Assembly: GCF_001698125.1 (NCBI RefSeq)
Contig: NZ_CP013855.1
Location: forward strand, 62,001 to 126,000
Reading direction: 5' to 3'
From: Pseudonocardia sp. HH130630-07
Lineage (GTDB): Bacteria > Actinomycetota > Actinomycetes > Mycobacteriales > Pseudonocardiaceae
Length of the DNA stretch: 64,000 bases
The translations under genes were made by a program, and so were the position numbers. Position 1 is the first letter of the stretch. Each line of letters begins with the position of its first letter. Below, piece after piece: positions 1 to 9,240 of this stretch. The notes beneath the pieces were generated by a model that was given only the letters and a program-made list of their open reading frames with translations, was not told the origin of the DNA and searched no databases.

Positions 1-196
1 GACCGAGCGAGGCAGCCCCAGCGCCACGACCGACTCCGGTCCCACCCCCCGCACCATCAGGACCCGGGCCAGCATGCTCACCTGCGCGTCCAACTCGCCG
101 AAACTCACCCGCTCCCCCGCCGCGACCAGCGCCGTCCGCCCCGGACAGACCGCAGCCCGCTCCGCGAGCAGCTCCGCGATCGTCACGCCCGGCACC
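1..196. repeat. Direct repeat, A-domain start, copy A
   Basis: Identical, without a mismatch, to 6451-6646, in the same frame of the same NRPS gene. It encodes the N-terminal part of the third A domain (for example VTIAELLEARAAVCPG). The repeat may extend beyond the left edge. Confidence 0.95.
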
Positions 197-3100
197 GGCG
201 TCGCGGAACTGTGGGCCCGCTCCGCGGCGAGCACCCGATCGGCTGGGGCGAGCACGTCGAGCGTGCCGACCCGCGCGGCCGGGTCCCCGACGAGGCCGTG
301 CAGCACCGTGACGAACCGGTCGGCGACGCGGGCGACGGTGTCGGCGTCGAACAGGTCCGCGGCGTACTCGACGACCCCGGTAAGCAGGTCCGGCGCGTCG
401 TGGAAGTTGAACGACGCGTCGAACTTCGCGGTGCCGGTGTCGACGTGGTGTGTGCTCACCTCGACCCCGTCGAAGGACGGCAGCACGACGTCGGTGTCGC
501 CGGACAGACAAACCAGCATGACCTGGAACAGCGGGCTCCGGCCCGGTGCCCGTGGCGGCCCGACGGCCCCGACGACCTCGGCGAAGGCTACGTCGGCGTG
601 GTCGTAGGCGGTCAGGTCCGCGGCCCGGGCCGCGTCGAGGAACTCGCCGACGGTGAGGTCGCCACGGGCGTCGAGACGCAACGCGAGGGTGTTCAGGAAG
701 TAGCCAACGGCGTCGGTGAGCAACGGGTCGAACCGGGTGGAGATGGGGGTGCCGACTACGGTGTCCGATCCGGCGGATCCGTGCCGGGCCAACAGCACCG
801 CCAGGGCTGCGTGCAGCACCATGAACGTGGTGACGCCGCGCTCGCGGGCCACCCGGTGCACCGCGCGGGTCAGCTCGGGCCCGATCTCGACCCGCGCAAC
901 GCCACCCGCACCGGTCGGTGTGGCAGGCCGCGGCCGGTCCGCAGGCAAGGTGCACTCCGGGGGGGCGCCGTCCAGGATGCGGCGCCAGTGGTCGAGCTGG
1001 GTCGCCGCCGAGGCGACGGCGCCGTCAGCCAGGCAGGCGGCCTGCCAGTCGACGAAGTCGGCGTACTGCACCGGAGCAGGCTCGGGTGCGCCGCCGCCCG
1101 CGCGGCGGTCGGCGTAGGCGCGTTCGAGGTCGCGGACCAGAGGTCGCCACGACCACTCGTCGGTGGCGATGTGGTGCAGGGTCAGTACGAGGACGTGGTC
1201 AGCCGGGTCCAGCTCCAACAGGACTGCCCGCAGCGGCGGCTCCGCGGTGAGGTCGAAAGGGTGGGTCGCCGCGATGGCGATCCGCTCGTCGAGGGTCTCC
1301 GGGGTGACCCGCTCGTGCAGCACGGCCGCGCGCACCGCGTCGCGGTCAGCGACGATCCCGACCCGACCGCCGTCACCGGCGCCGTAGACGGTGCGCAGCA
1401 CCTCGTGCCGGACCGCCAGGTCGGCGACGGCGTCGGCCAGGGCAGCGGTGTCGAGCGGCCCGCGCAGGCGGAGCACGTTCGGCACGTCGTACACGGCGTC
1501 CGGGCCAGACACCCGGTGCAGGGCCCACATCTGGTGCTGCCCGGCGGACAGCGACCGCTCGCGGCCCTCCCGGGCGGCCGGGTACAGCGCCGGGCGGCGC
1601 ACCGGAGCACCGCGCCCGGCCAGCTCGGCGAGCCCAGCGACCGTGGAGTGGTCGAACACGGCGCGGACGGTGACGTCACCGCCGAGCTCATGAACCAGTC
1701 GCAGCGCGAGCAGCGAGTGGCCGCCGAGGGCGAAGAAGTCGTCGTCGGCGCCGACCCGGTCCACGCCGAGCACGGTGCAGAACGCGGCGGCGACGGCCTC
1801 CTCCGCCGGTCCGGCGGGGGCACGGCCCCCGGCCGAGGACACCTGCGGGGCAGGCAGTGCGCGGCGGTCTAACTTGCCGTTGAGGGTGAGCGGGAGAGCG
1901 TCGAGCACGGTGATGACGGCCGGGACCATGTAGCCGGGCACCAAACCGGAGAGCTGCTCACGCAGCCGGGCGCCGTCGGGGCGCTGGTCGGACGCCACAC
2001 CATTCTCCGTGCCGCCGGCGGAGGCGACGACGTAGGCGACAAGCTGGGTGCCGCCGGGACCTTCCCAGGGCAGGACGACCGCGCGGCCGACGCCGGACAG
2101 GGTGAGCAGGACGGCCTCGACCTCGCCGGGCTCCACCCGGAACCCACGGATCTTGACCTGATCGTCGGCGCGGCCGGTGAACTCGAGCTCGCCGCCGGGG
2201 CCGCGGCGGGCCAGGTCACCGGAGCGGTAGAGACGTCGCCCTCCAGCGTCGGCGACGAACCGAGACGCGGTCAGGCCCGGCCGGGCTAGGTAGCCCTGGG
2301 CGAGCTGGCCGCCGCGGACGTAGACCTCGCCAACAACGCCGTCGGGCACCGGACGCAGCCGGTGGTCGAGCAGCTCGACGTCGAGACCGTCGAGCGGGAC
2401 GCCGACCGGGCTGACCCCGGCCTCGGCGTCGGCGCGGTGCAGCGCACGGAACGTGGTGTGCACGCAGGTCTCGGTGATCCCGTACATGTTGACCAGCCGG
2501 GGTGCGTCCTCGGGGTGGCGCGCATACCAGGGGCGCAGCCGCCGAACCTCCAGCGCCTCCCCGGCGAACACGATGTAGCGCAACGCATCGCCCACACCGG
2601 CGGGCTCGGCTTCGGCGAGCTGGTCGAACGCCGACGGCGTCTGGCTGAGGACCGTGACCCGCTCGGAGCGCAGCAGCTCCCAGAACACCTCCGGGGAACG
2701 GACGGTCTCCTGATCGGGCACGACGAGCCGGGCGCCATGGGCGAGCGCTCCCCACATCTCGAACACCGACACGTCGAAAGCGATCGAGTGGAACAGCGAC
2801 CAGGCATCGTCGGTGGACAGATCGTAGTGCCGGTCGGCGGCGGCGACGAGGTCGAGGACCGCGGTGTGCGGCACCTCGACGCCTTTCGGGCGGCCGGTCG
2901 AGCCGGAGGTGTAAATGACGTAGGCCGGCTGGGCGGGCGGGACTGAGACGGGCGCGAGCGGTGCCGCATCCCGCGCGGTGTCCCTGTCGTCCAGCACGAC
3001 CAGGTCGACGTCACCGGGTAGGGAACGGGTGGCGTCGCCGACGACGGCGCAGCGCGGTGCCGCGTCGGCCACGATCAGCGCGGTGCGCTCGGCGGGGGCG

Positions 3101-6100
3101 GTGACGTCGAGCGGCACGTAGGTGGCGCCGGCACGCAGGACCCCGAGCACAGCGACGACCATCGCGGCGGAGCGGGGGACGGCGATCGCGACCCGGTCCC
3201 CGGGTCGGACCCCGCGGGCGGCGAGCAACCCGGCCAGGCGGGACGCTCGGTCGGCGAGCTCGCGGTAGCTCAGGCGCTCGTCGGCGACCACGGCGGTCGC
3301 GTCGCCGCGGGCGGTGGCGACCTCGTCGAACAGCGAGGCGAGGGTGCCGCCGACGGTGCGGGGCGGCAGCGGCGGTACCGGCGTACCCCGGTCCGCGACC
3401 GGCAGCTCGGCGAGGCGCCGGTCCGGGTCGGCGGCGACGGTGACCAGCAGCGTACGGAGCCGGTCGACGACGGCGGTGACCTCGTGCTCGGTGAACAGGT
3501 CGGTGGCGTACTCGACAGCGCCGTGGACGACCGGCTCGGCGCCGGCGGTTTCGAAGAACTGGAGGGTGGCGTCGAACTTGGCGGTGCCGGTGCCGACCCG
3601 GCGGGGCTCGACGTCGAGGCCGTGGAGCACCAGGTCGCCTGCGTCGTCCTCGACCCGCAGATACACCATCTCGATCTGGAACAGGGGGTGGCGGGCGGAA
3701 GAGCGCTCGGGGTTGACCCGCTCGACGACCTGGTCGAACGGCACCGTCTGGTGGGCTATCGCGTCGAGGGCGGTGCCGCGGGCCCGACCGAGCAGCTCGG
3801 TGAACGACGGGTTTCCGGTGAGATTTAGGCGCAGCGCGACCGTGTTGACGAAGAAGCCCAGGACGTCGGCGAGCACGTCGTCGTCGCGTTCGGACACCGG
3901 GGCGCCGATGACGGTGTCCGGGCCGGCGCCGTGCAGGTCGAGCAGGGTTGCGACGGCGGCGTGCAACAGCATGAACATCGAGACCCGGTGCGCCGCGGCG
4001 AGGCGCTGCAGGCGGGCGGTGAGCTCGGCGTCGAGGGTGAAGCGCACCTCGGCGCCGGCGCCGGTGCGGGCCTCGGGGCGGCCGTGCCGCAGCGGGAGGG
4101 TGCACTCGGTGGGCGAGCTGTCGAGGATACGGGCCCAGTGGTCGAGCTCGGTCGCCGCGAGCGAACCGGCGTCGCGGGCGTCGCCGAGGCGTTCGGCCTG
4201 CCATGCGGTGACGTCGGCGTAGCGGACCGGCAACGGCGCGAACCCGGGGCCGTTCCCGGCGGCGCGGGCGGCGTAGGCGGTGCCAAGGTCGCGCACCAGA
4301 GCGCGGAACGACCAGTCGTCGACGGCGATGTGGTGCACGACGAGCACGACGAGGTGCCGGTCGGCGGTGGTGCGCACCACGTGCAGCCGCAGCGGGGACT
4401 CGGCGTCGAGCGCGAACGGGGTTCGGACGAGTTCGGTGACGAGCTCGGTCACCCGGTCGTCGCCCGCACCGGTGAGGTCGTGGACCTCGGTGCGCGGCGC
4501 GATCTCGGATCCAACACGCTGGACGAGCCGGCCATCGGTGTCGTGGTAGGTGGTGCGCAGGACCTCGTGGCGGGCCGCAAGGTCGTCGACGGCCGCGCCC
4601 AGGGCCGCGACGTCGAGGGGGCCGTCGACCTGCCAGGCCCGTGGGATGAGGTAGGTGGCAGACGGTCCGGCGAGCTGTTCATGCGCCCACATCCGGACCT
4701 GCCCTGGCGAGGCGGGTGCCTCGGTGGTGCCGTCGGCGGCGGCCCGGCGCGGCCGGGCGGCGACCTCGGCCAGGGTGGGTCCGCCGTCGCCGATGGCCTC
4801 GCCCGCCGGGGAGGAGTCCACCGGAGCGGGGTCTGCGGTGCCGCCGCCCGGGACCGTGTCCGTGAGGGCGCCGTCGCCGAGGTGCTCGGCGAGGCGGGCG
4901 ACGGTACGGGCCTCGAAGACGTGCCGGGGGCGGATCCGCAGCCCGGCCTTGCGGGCCCGGTTCGCGGTGGTCAGTGCGGAGATGCTGTCGCCGCCGAGAG
5001 TGAAGAAGTCCTCGTCAACGCCGACCGTATCCGTGCCGAGGACCTCGGCGACGATCCGGCAGAGGGTGTGCTCGGTCGCGGTGGCCGGTTCGCGGCTGCG
5101 AGCGGCGACCAGTGGCGTCGGCTCGGGCAGCGCGGCGGTGTCGAGCTTGCCGTTCACCGTCAGCGGCAGGGCCGCGACGACCGACCACAGGGTGGGGACC
5201 ATGTAGTCAGGAAGGGCACGGACGGCGGCGTCGCGGGCGGTCCGCGGGTCGGCCCCCGCGCCGACGAGGTAGGCGGCGAGGCGGCGCTGTTCGGGGACCT
5301 CGGCGTGCTCGCGGGCGACGACCGCGACCTGGTCGACGCCGTCGACGCCTGCCAGCACGGTCTCGATCTCCCCCGGCTCCACCCGATAGCCGCGGATCTT
5401 GAGCTGGTCGTCGCCACGGCCCAGAAAGTCAAGATTGCCGTCCGGACGACGACGCACCAGGTCACCAGTCCGGTACATCCGCCCACCGGGGATCTCCGGG
5501 TCGGCCACGAATCGCTCCGCGGTGAGATCCGGCCGGCCCAGGTAGCCCCGGGCCAGGCCGACACCGGCGACGTACAGCTCGCCGACGACACCGTCGGGGA
5601 CCGGGCGCAACCACGGGTCGAGCACGACCGCGCGGGTGTTGGTGATCGGTCGCCCGACCGTCGAGGTGGCGCTGTCGTCGGTGCCGGCGCCGAGGGTGTT
5701 TATCGTGTACTCGGTCGGCCCATACAGGTTGTAACCCCACGTGCCCTCGGTGTCGCGCAGACGCGACCACACCGACTCCGGCACCGCCTCACCACCCAGC
5801 AGCACCAACGGCGGCACATGATCACCGTCCAACAGACCCGCCGCGAACAGATGGTGGGCATAGGTCGGGGTCACGTTCACCACGTCCACACGGTGCTCAC
5901 CGCAGTACTCGACGAGCCGTTCCGCGTCGCGACGCAGCTCCTCGTCACAGATGTGGACCTCGTGCCCCTCCACCAGCCACAGCAGCTCCTCCCACGACAT
6001 GTCGAACGCGAACGACACCGTGTGCGCCACCCGCAACACCCGACCACCCGCCGCGGCGATCGTCGGCGCGAAGATCTCCCGACGATGGTTGACCTGCATG

Positions 6101-9100
6101 TTCGTCAACCCCCGGAACGGCGTCACCACCCCCTTGGGGCGCCCGGTCGAGCCCGACGTGAAGATCACGTACGCGGCGTGGTCCAACCGGCCCGGGGTGC
6201 CGGGGGCGAACGACCCCAGCTCGTCATCGGTGAGTGGCGTGTCCGCGACCCCCTCGACCAGGTCCGGGTCGTCGAGCCGCACCTGCGGCACGGCCGGGTC
6301 GAAGCGAGCGGCGACGGCGGAGTCGGTGACCAGCAGCGCCGCCCCCGACGCGGCGAGGATCTCCGCAAGGCGCTCGTCGGGATGGTCCAGCTCCAGCGGC
6401 ACATAGGCCGCCCCGGCGCGCAGCACCGCGAACAAAGCGACGACGTTGCCGACCGAGCGAGGCAGCCCCAGCGCCACGACCGACTCCGGTCCCACCCCCC
6501 GCACCATCAGGACCCGGGCCAGCATGCTCACCTGCGCGTCCAACTCGCCGAAACTCACCCGCTCCCCCGCCGCGACCAGCGCCGTCCGCCCCGGACAGAC
6601 CGCAGCCCGCTCCGCGAGCAGCTCCGCGATCGTCACGCCCGGCACCTCGACAGCGGCGTCCGCGGTCCGCGTGGCCCAGGCCGCGCGTTCGGCGGGCGTC
6701 TGCAGGTCGACCGACCCGGCTGGGGTGCCGTCGGTGGTGACCGCGCGCAGGGCCTGCACGAAGCGGTCGAGCAGCCGTTGTGCGGTGGCGGGGTCGACGA
6801 GGTCGGGGCGGTGCTCCAGCCGGACGACGATCCGTGGGCCGGGTGCGAGCACCCAGGTCAGCGGGAAGTGCGTGTGGTCGGAGTAATCCATCGCGGTGAC
6901 GGCGTTGTCCCGGGCGAAGCCGGTGAACGTGTCGGTGTCGAGGAAGTTCTGCAGCACGTAGAGGCTGTCGAACAGGTCGCCGTCGCGGCCAGCGAGGACG
7001 TCACCGAGACCGGCGTGGTCGTGGGGCATGAGGCGGGCCCGGTCGTCCTGCAGCCGGCGGGCGTGGTCGAGCAGGTCGCGCCGGGGGTCGAGGCCCAGCC
7101 GCACCGCGACGGTGTTGAGGAAGACCCCGACGGTGTCCTCCAGGCCGTCGCCGTCGGCGGGACGGCCGGAGACGGTCGCTCCGAACACGACGTCGGTGCG
7201 GCCGGTCTCGGCACCCAGGACGAGGGCGAGTGCGGTCTGGGCGAGCGCGTTGAGGGTGACACCGCCACGCCGGGCAGCCGCCTCCAGCCGACCGGTCAGC
7301 GCGGCCGAGAGCTCGGTGTGCAGCACGTCGGGGACGACGAGTTCACGGCCGCGCACGTCGTCGGCGACCAGGGTGGGCTCGGCGCCGTCGAGGTAGGTGC
7401 GCCAGATCCCGAGGTCGGCGTCCCGGTCGGTGGTGGTGAGCGCGGCGAGGTGCTCGCCGAAGGAGCGGCGCGGGCGGTGCGGCGCGCCACCGCGGTACAG
7501 GGTGAACAGGTCGTCGAGGACCCGGGCGCGCGACCAGCCGTCCCAGAGCAGCAGGTGGTAGGTCAGCACCAGCACGTCGTCGTCGGGGGTGCGGACGACG
7601 GTCAGTCGCAGCAGCGGCGGATCGGTGAGGGAGAAGCGGACGATGGCGTCGCGCGCCAGCACGGCGGCGAGCTCGGCGTCCGGGTCGTCGACCGCGCGCA
7701 GGTCGACCTCTGTCAGGTCCACCGGGTGCTCGGCACACAGGTACTGCACGGGCCCGGCGGCCGTGTCCCCGCTGAAACCGGCCCGGACCGCGGGGTGGAC
7801 GGCGCCGAGCCGGGTGGCGGCCGCCCGCATGCGGTCGACGTCGATCTGGTCGGCGATGCGGAAGGTGTTCTGTGCGTAGTAGACGTCGCGGTCGGCGTCC
7901 ATGACGCTCTGCACGTACATGCCCGCCTGCAGCGGGGACAGCGGCAGCACCGCGCGCAGCGGCGCGGGTGCCTCGTCGGCGAGGGCGGTGAGCTCGGCCG
8001 GTTCCACCGTCACGGAGGTGCCAAGCAGGTGGTGCGCAGCCCCGCCGAGTGCCGTGGCGACGGCCTCGGCCACCGGGGCCGTGGCGTCACCGAGCGGGCC
8101 GTGGACGATGACGGTCGTGGCGCCGACGTGCTCCACCAGGTCCACGACGAGCCGTCCCGGCTCGGGTGCGCCGGCGCCGTCGACCCGTTCGGCGCCTGCC
8201 CAGTCGATCGGCAGGACCGGGTCGGGCTCGGGGTGGCGGCGCAGCAGCACCGTGGGCACGCCCAGCGGGGCCAGCTCCCGGGCTCCGCGGGCGTCGAGGA
8301 AGCGGTGGTGGTCGAAGCCGGAGTGCGGGCCGGTCGGGGCGCGGCGCACCCCGGCCGGGGTGACGCGCACCGGCTCGGTACCCGCGAGCGGGACGACCGC
8401 GCGGTCGAGGTCGGCCCCCAGGTCGGGACGGGTCCCGTCCTGCACGTCGACGACGAGGTCGTCCTCGGCGTACCCGGTCTCCCGCAGGGCCGCGGCCAGT
8501 GCGGTGACCGCGACGTCGACCACCGCCGTGCCTGCGGCGCCGGGGCTGCCCGGGCGCGCCGTCGCGGTGGCCCGTCGGGGAGCGCCACCGGAGATCGGGG
8601 CGATGTCCGGGACGGCGGCGGGGGCGAGGATCGCGGTCCAGGCCGCGACGACCTCCGCCGACGGCGCAGGCCGCTCGGCGAGGGCCAGGGCGCCATCGTC
8701 GGGACCGGCCGCGGCCCGGTCGGCCCCGGTCGGATCGGAGTAGGCGAGGGCGAGATCCTCGGCCAGCAGCACGACGGCGCGGTCGTCGGCGGCGATCTCG
8801 TGCACCGCGAGCAGGACCCCGTCGCCGGAAAGCTCGCCCGGGCCGTCGCCGCCGGACAGCAGCGCGATCCGGGTGAGGTCACCGGCGAACGGGTCCAGCT
8901 GTGCGGCGAGCTCGGCGAGCACCGCGCCCGGGTCACCCTGCGGGACCGTGCCGGGGTCGTCCGGGCCGGGCGCACCGGCCTGCAGGGACCAGACCGACGG
9001 CGCAAGCTCCTCGACGAGGGTGGTGAGCGCCGAGTGCCGGCGCCGCACCTGCGCCCAGGCCGTCCGGAGCCGGTCGGGGTCGACGGTGCCGCGGTGGCGC

Positions 9101-9240
9101 AGCAGGACGCCGCGGACCCGGCCGGGGCCGGCGTCGGGCGACTCCTCGGCCAGGCGGGCCACCGACGGCAGCAACGCCAGCTCCCGCACCGGTGCGGCGG
9201 GGTCGGCGGAGTCGGATGCGGTCTCAGTGGCGCGGGTCAT
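1..9240 (-). CDS. Siderophore NRPS, at least three modules, 3' end outside window
   Basis: Start ATG at 9240 overlaps the stop of the upstream NRPS gene (ATGA). About 3080 residues are visible and the frame stays open to the left edge. Domain order: a degenerate condensation-like region (residues 1-420); a C domain opening with LPLSPLQAG, the DCL style expected after the E domain of the preceding protein; A1 (about 865-1370); PCP1 (Ser1419 in LGGDS); C2 with HHIAVDDWS; A2; PCP2 (Ser2509 in GGHS); C3 with HHIATDEWS; and the first part of A3. The A1 pocket reads D-M-E-N-L-G-L-I-N, the code I know for N5-hydroxyornithine. A2 reads D-V-F-S-V-A-M-V-H, which I cannot assign (nearest Thr-like). A3 begins with 196 bp identical to A1, so it probably also loads hydroxyornithine. 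Oddity: the first C domain reads HLLLWDG, with Leu at the catalytic second His. Co-directional with the hydroxylase, MbtH and PanD genes; cytosolic megasynthase. Confidence 0.93.
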   Translation of the reverse strand, partial: MTRATETASDSADPAAPVRELALLPSVARLAEESPDAGPGRVRGVLLRHRGTVDPDRLRTAWAQVRRRHSALTTLVEELAPSVWSLQAGAPGPDDPGTVPQGDPGAVLAELAAQLDPFAGDLTRIALLSGGDGPGELSGDGVLLAVHEIAADDRAVVLLAEDLALAYSDPTGADRAAAGPDDGALALAERPAPSAEVVAAWTAILAPAAVPDIAPISGGAPRRATATARPGSPGAAGTAVVDVAVTALAAALRETGYAEDDLVVDVQDGTRPDLGADLDRAVVPLAGTEPVRVTPAGVRRAPTGPHSGFDHHRFLDARGARELAPLGVPTVLLRRHPEPDPVLPIDWAGAERVDGAGAPEPGRLVVDLVEHVGATTVIVHGPLGDATAPVAEAVATALGGAAHHLLGTSVTVEPAELTALADEAPAPLRAVLPLSPLQAGMYVQSVMDADRDVYYAQNTFRIADQIDVDRMRAAATRLGAVHPAVRAGFSGDTAAGPVQYLCAEHPVDLTEVDLRAVDDPDAELAAVLARDAIVRFSLTDPPLLRLTVVRTPDDDVLVLTYHLLLWDGWSRARVLDDLFTLYRGGAPHRPRRSFGEHLAALTTTDRDADLGIWRTYLDGAEPTLVADDVRGRELVVPDVLHTELSAALTGRLEAAARRGGVTLNALAQTALALVLGAETGRTDVVFGATVSGRPADGDGLEDTVGVFLNTVAVRLGLDPRRDLLDHARRLQDDRARLMPHDHAGLGDVLAGRDGDLFDSLYVLQNFLDTDTFTGFARDNAVTAMDYSDHTHFPLTWVLAPGPRIVVRLEHRPDLVDPATAQRLLDRFVQALRAVTTDGTPAGSVDLQTPAERAAWATRTADAAVEVPGVTIAELLAERAAVCPGRTALVAAGERVSFGELDAQVSMLARVLMVRGVGPESVVALGLPRSVGNVVALFAVLRAGAAYVPLELDHPDERLAEILAASGAALLVTDSAVAARFDPAVPQVRLDDPDLVEGVADTPLTDDELGSFAPGTPGRLDHAAYVIFTSGSTGRPKGVVTPFRGLTNMQVNHRREIFAPTIAAAGGRVLRVAHTVSFAFDMSWEELLWLVEGHEVHICDEELRRDAERLVEYCGEHRVDVVNVTPTYAHHLFAAGLLDGDHVPPLVLLGGEAVPESVWSRLRDTEGTWGYNLYGPTEYTINTLGAGTDDSATSTVGRPITNTRAVVLDPWLRPVPDGVVGELYVAGVGLARGYLGRPDLTAERFVADPEIPGGRMYRTGDLVRRRPDGNLDFLGRGDDQLKIRGYRVEPGEIETVLAGVDGVDQVAVVAREHAEVPEQRRLAAYLVGAGADPRTARDAAVRALPDYMVPTLWSVVAALPLTVNGKLDTAALPEPTPLVAARSREPATATEHTLCRIVAEVLGTDTVGVDEDFFTLGGDSISALTTANRARKAGLRIRPRHVFEARTVARLAEHLGDGALTDTVPGGGTADPAPVDSSPAGEAIGDGGPTLAEVAARPRRAAADGTTEAPASPGQVRMWAHEQLAGPSATYLIPRAWQVDGPLDVAALGAAVDDLAARHEVLRTTYHDTDGRLVQRVGSEIAPRTEVHDLTGAGDDRVTELVTELVRTPFALDAESPLRLHVVRTTADRHLVVLVVHHIAVDDWSFRALVRDLGTAYAARAAGNGPGFAPLPVRYADVTAWQAERLGDARDAGSLAATELDHWARILDSSPTECTLPLRHGRPEARTGAGAEVRFTLDAELTARLQRLAAAHRVSMFMLLHAAVATLLDLHGAGPDTVIGAPVSERDDDVLADVLGFFVNTVALRLNLTGNPSFTELLGRARGTALDAIAHQTVPFDQVVERVNPERSSARHPLFQIEMVYLRVEDDAGDLVLHGLDVEPRRVGTGTAKFDATLQFFETAGAEPVVHGAVEYATDLFTEHEVTAVVDRLRTLLVTVAADPDRRLAELPVADRGTPVPPLPPRTVGGTLASLFDEVATARGDATAVVADERLSYRELADRASRLAGLLAARGVRPGDRVAIAVPRSAAMVVAVLGVLRAGATYVPLDVTAPAERTALIVADAAPRCAVVGDATRSLPGDVDLVVLDDRDTARDAAPLAPVSVPPAQPAYVIYTSGSTGRPKGVEVPHTAVLDLVAAADRHYDLSTDDAWSLFHSIAFDVSVFEMWGALAHGARLVVPDQETVRSPEVFWELLRSERVTVLSQTPSAFDQLAEAEPAGVGDALRYIVFAGEALEVRRLRPWYARHPEDAPRLVNMYGITETCVHTTFRALHRADAEAGVSPVGVPLDGLDVELLDHRLRPVPDGVVGEVYVRGGQLAQGYLARPGLTASRFVADAGGRRLYRSGDLARRGPGGELEFTGRADDQVKIRGFRVEPGEVEAVLLTLSGVGRAVVLPWEGPGGTQLVAYVVASAGGTENGVASDQRPDGARLREQLSGLVPGYMVPAVITVLDALPLTLNGKLDRRALPAPQVSSAGGRAPAGPAEEAVAAAFCTVLGVDRVGADDDFFALGGHSLLALRLVHELGGDVTVRAVFDHSTVAGLAELAGRGAPVRRPALYPAAREGRERSLSAGQHQMWALHRVSGPDAVYDVPNVLRLRGPLDTAALADAVADLAVRHEVLRTVYGAGDGGRVGIVADRDAVRAAVLHERVTPETLDERIAIAATHPFDLTAEPPLRAVLLELDPADHVLVLTLHHIATDEWSWRPLVRDLERAYADRRAGGGAPEPAPVQYADFVDWQAACLADGAVASAATQLDHWRRILDGAPPECTLPADRPRPATPTGAGGVARVEIGPELTRAVHRVARERGVTTFMVLHAALAVLLARHGSAGSDTVVGTPISTRFDPLLTDAVGYFLNTLALRLDARGDLTVGEFLDAARAADLTAYDHADVAFAEVVGAVGPPRAPGRSPLFQVMLVCLSGDTDVVLPSFDGVEVSTHHVDTGTAKFDASFNFHDAPDLLTGVVEYAADLFDADTVARVADRFVTVLHGLVGDPAARVGTLDVLAPADRVLAAERAHSSATPVPGVTIAELLAERAAVCPGRTALVAAGERVSFGELDAQVSMLARVLMVRGVGPESVVALGLPRSV
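6451..6646. repeat. Direct repeat, A-domain start, copy B
   Basis: Copy in the first A domain (hydroxyornithine-type) of the same gene. Identity ends abruptly at 6646/196 on the C-domain side (GGCACC, then divergent). The 5'-neighbouring sequence in copy B runs on into the A1 core. Confidence 0.95.
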
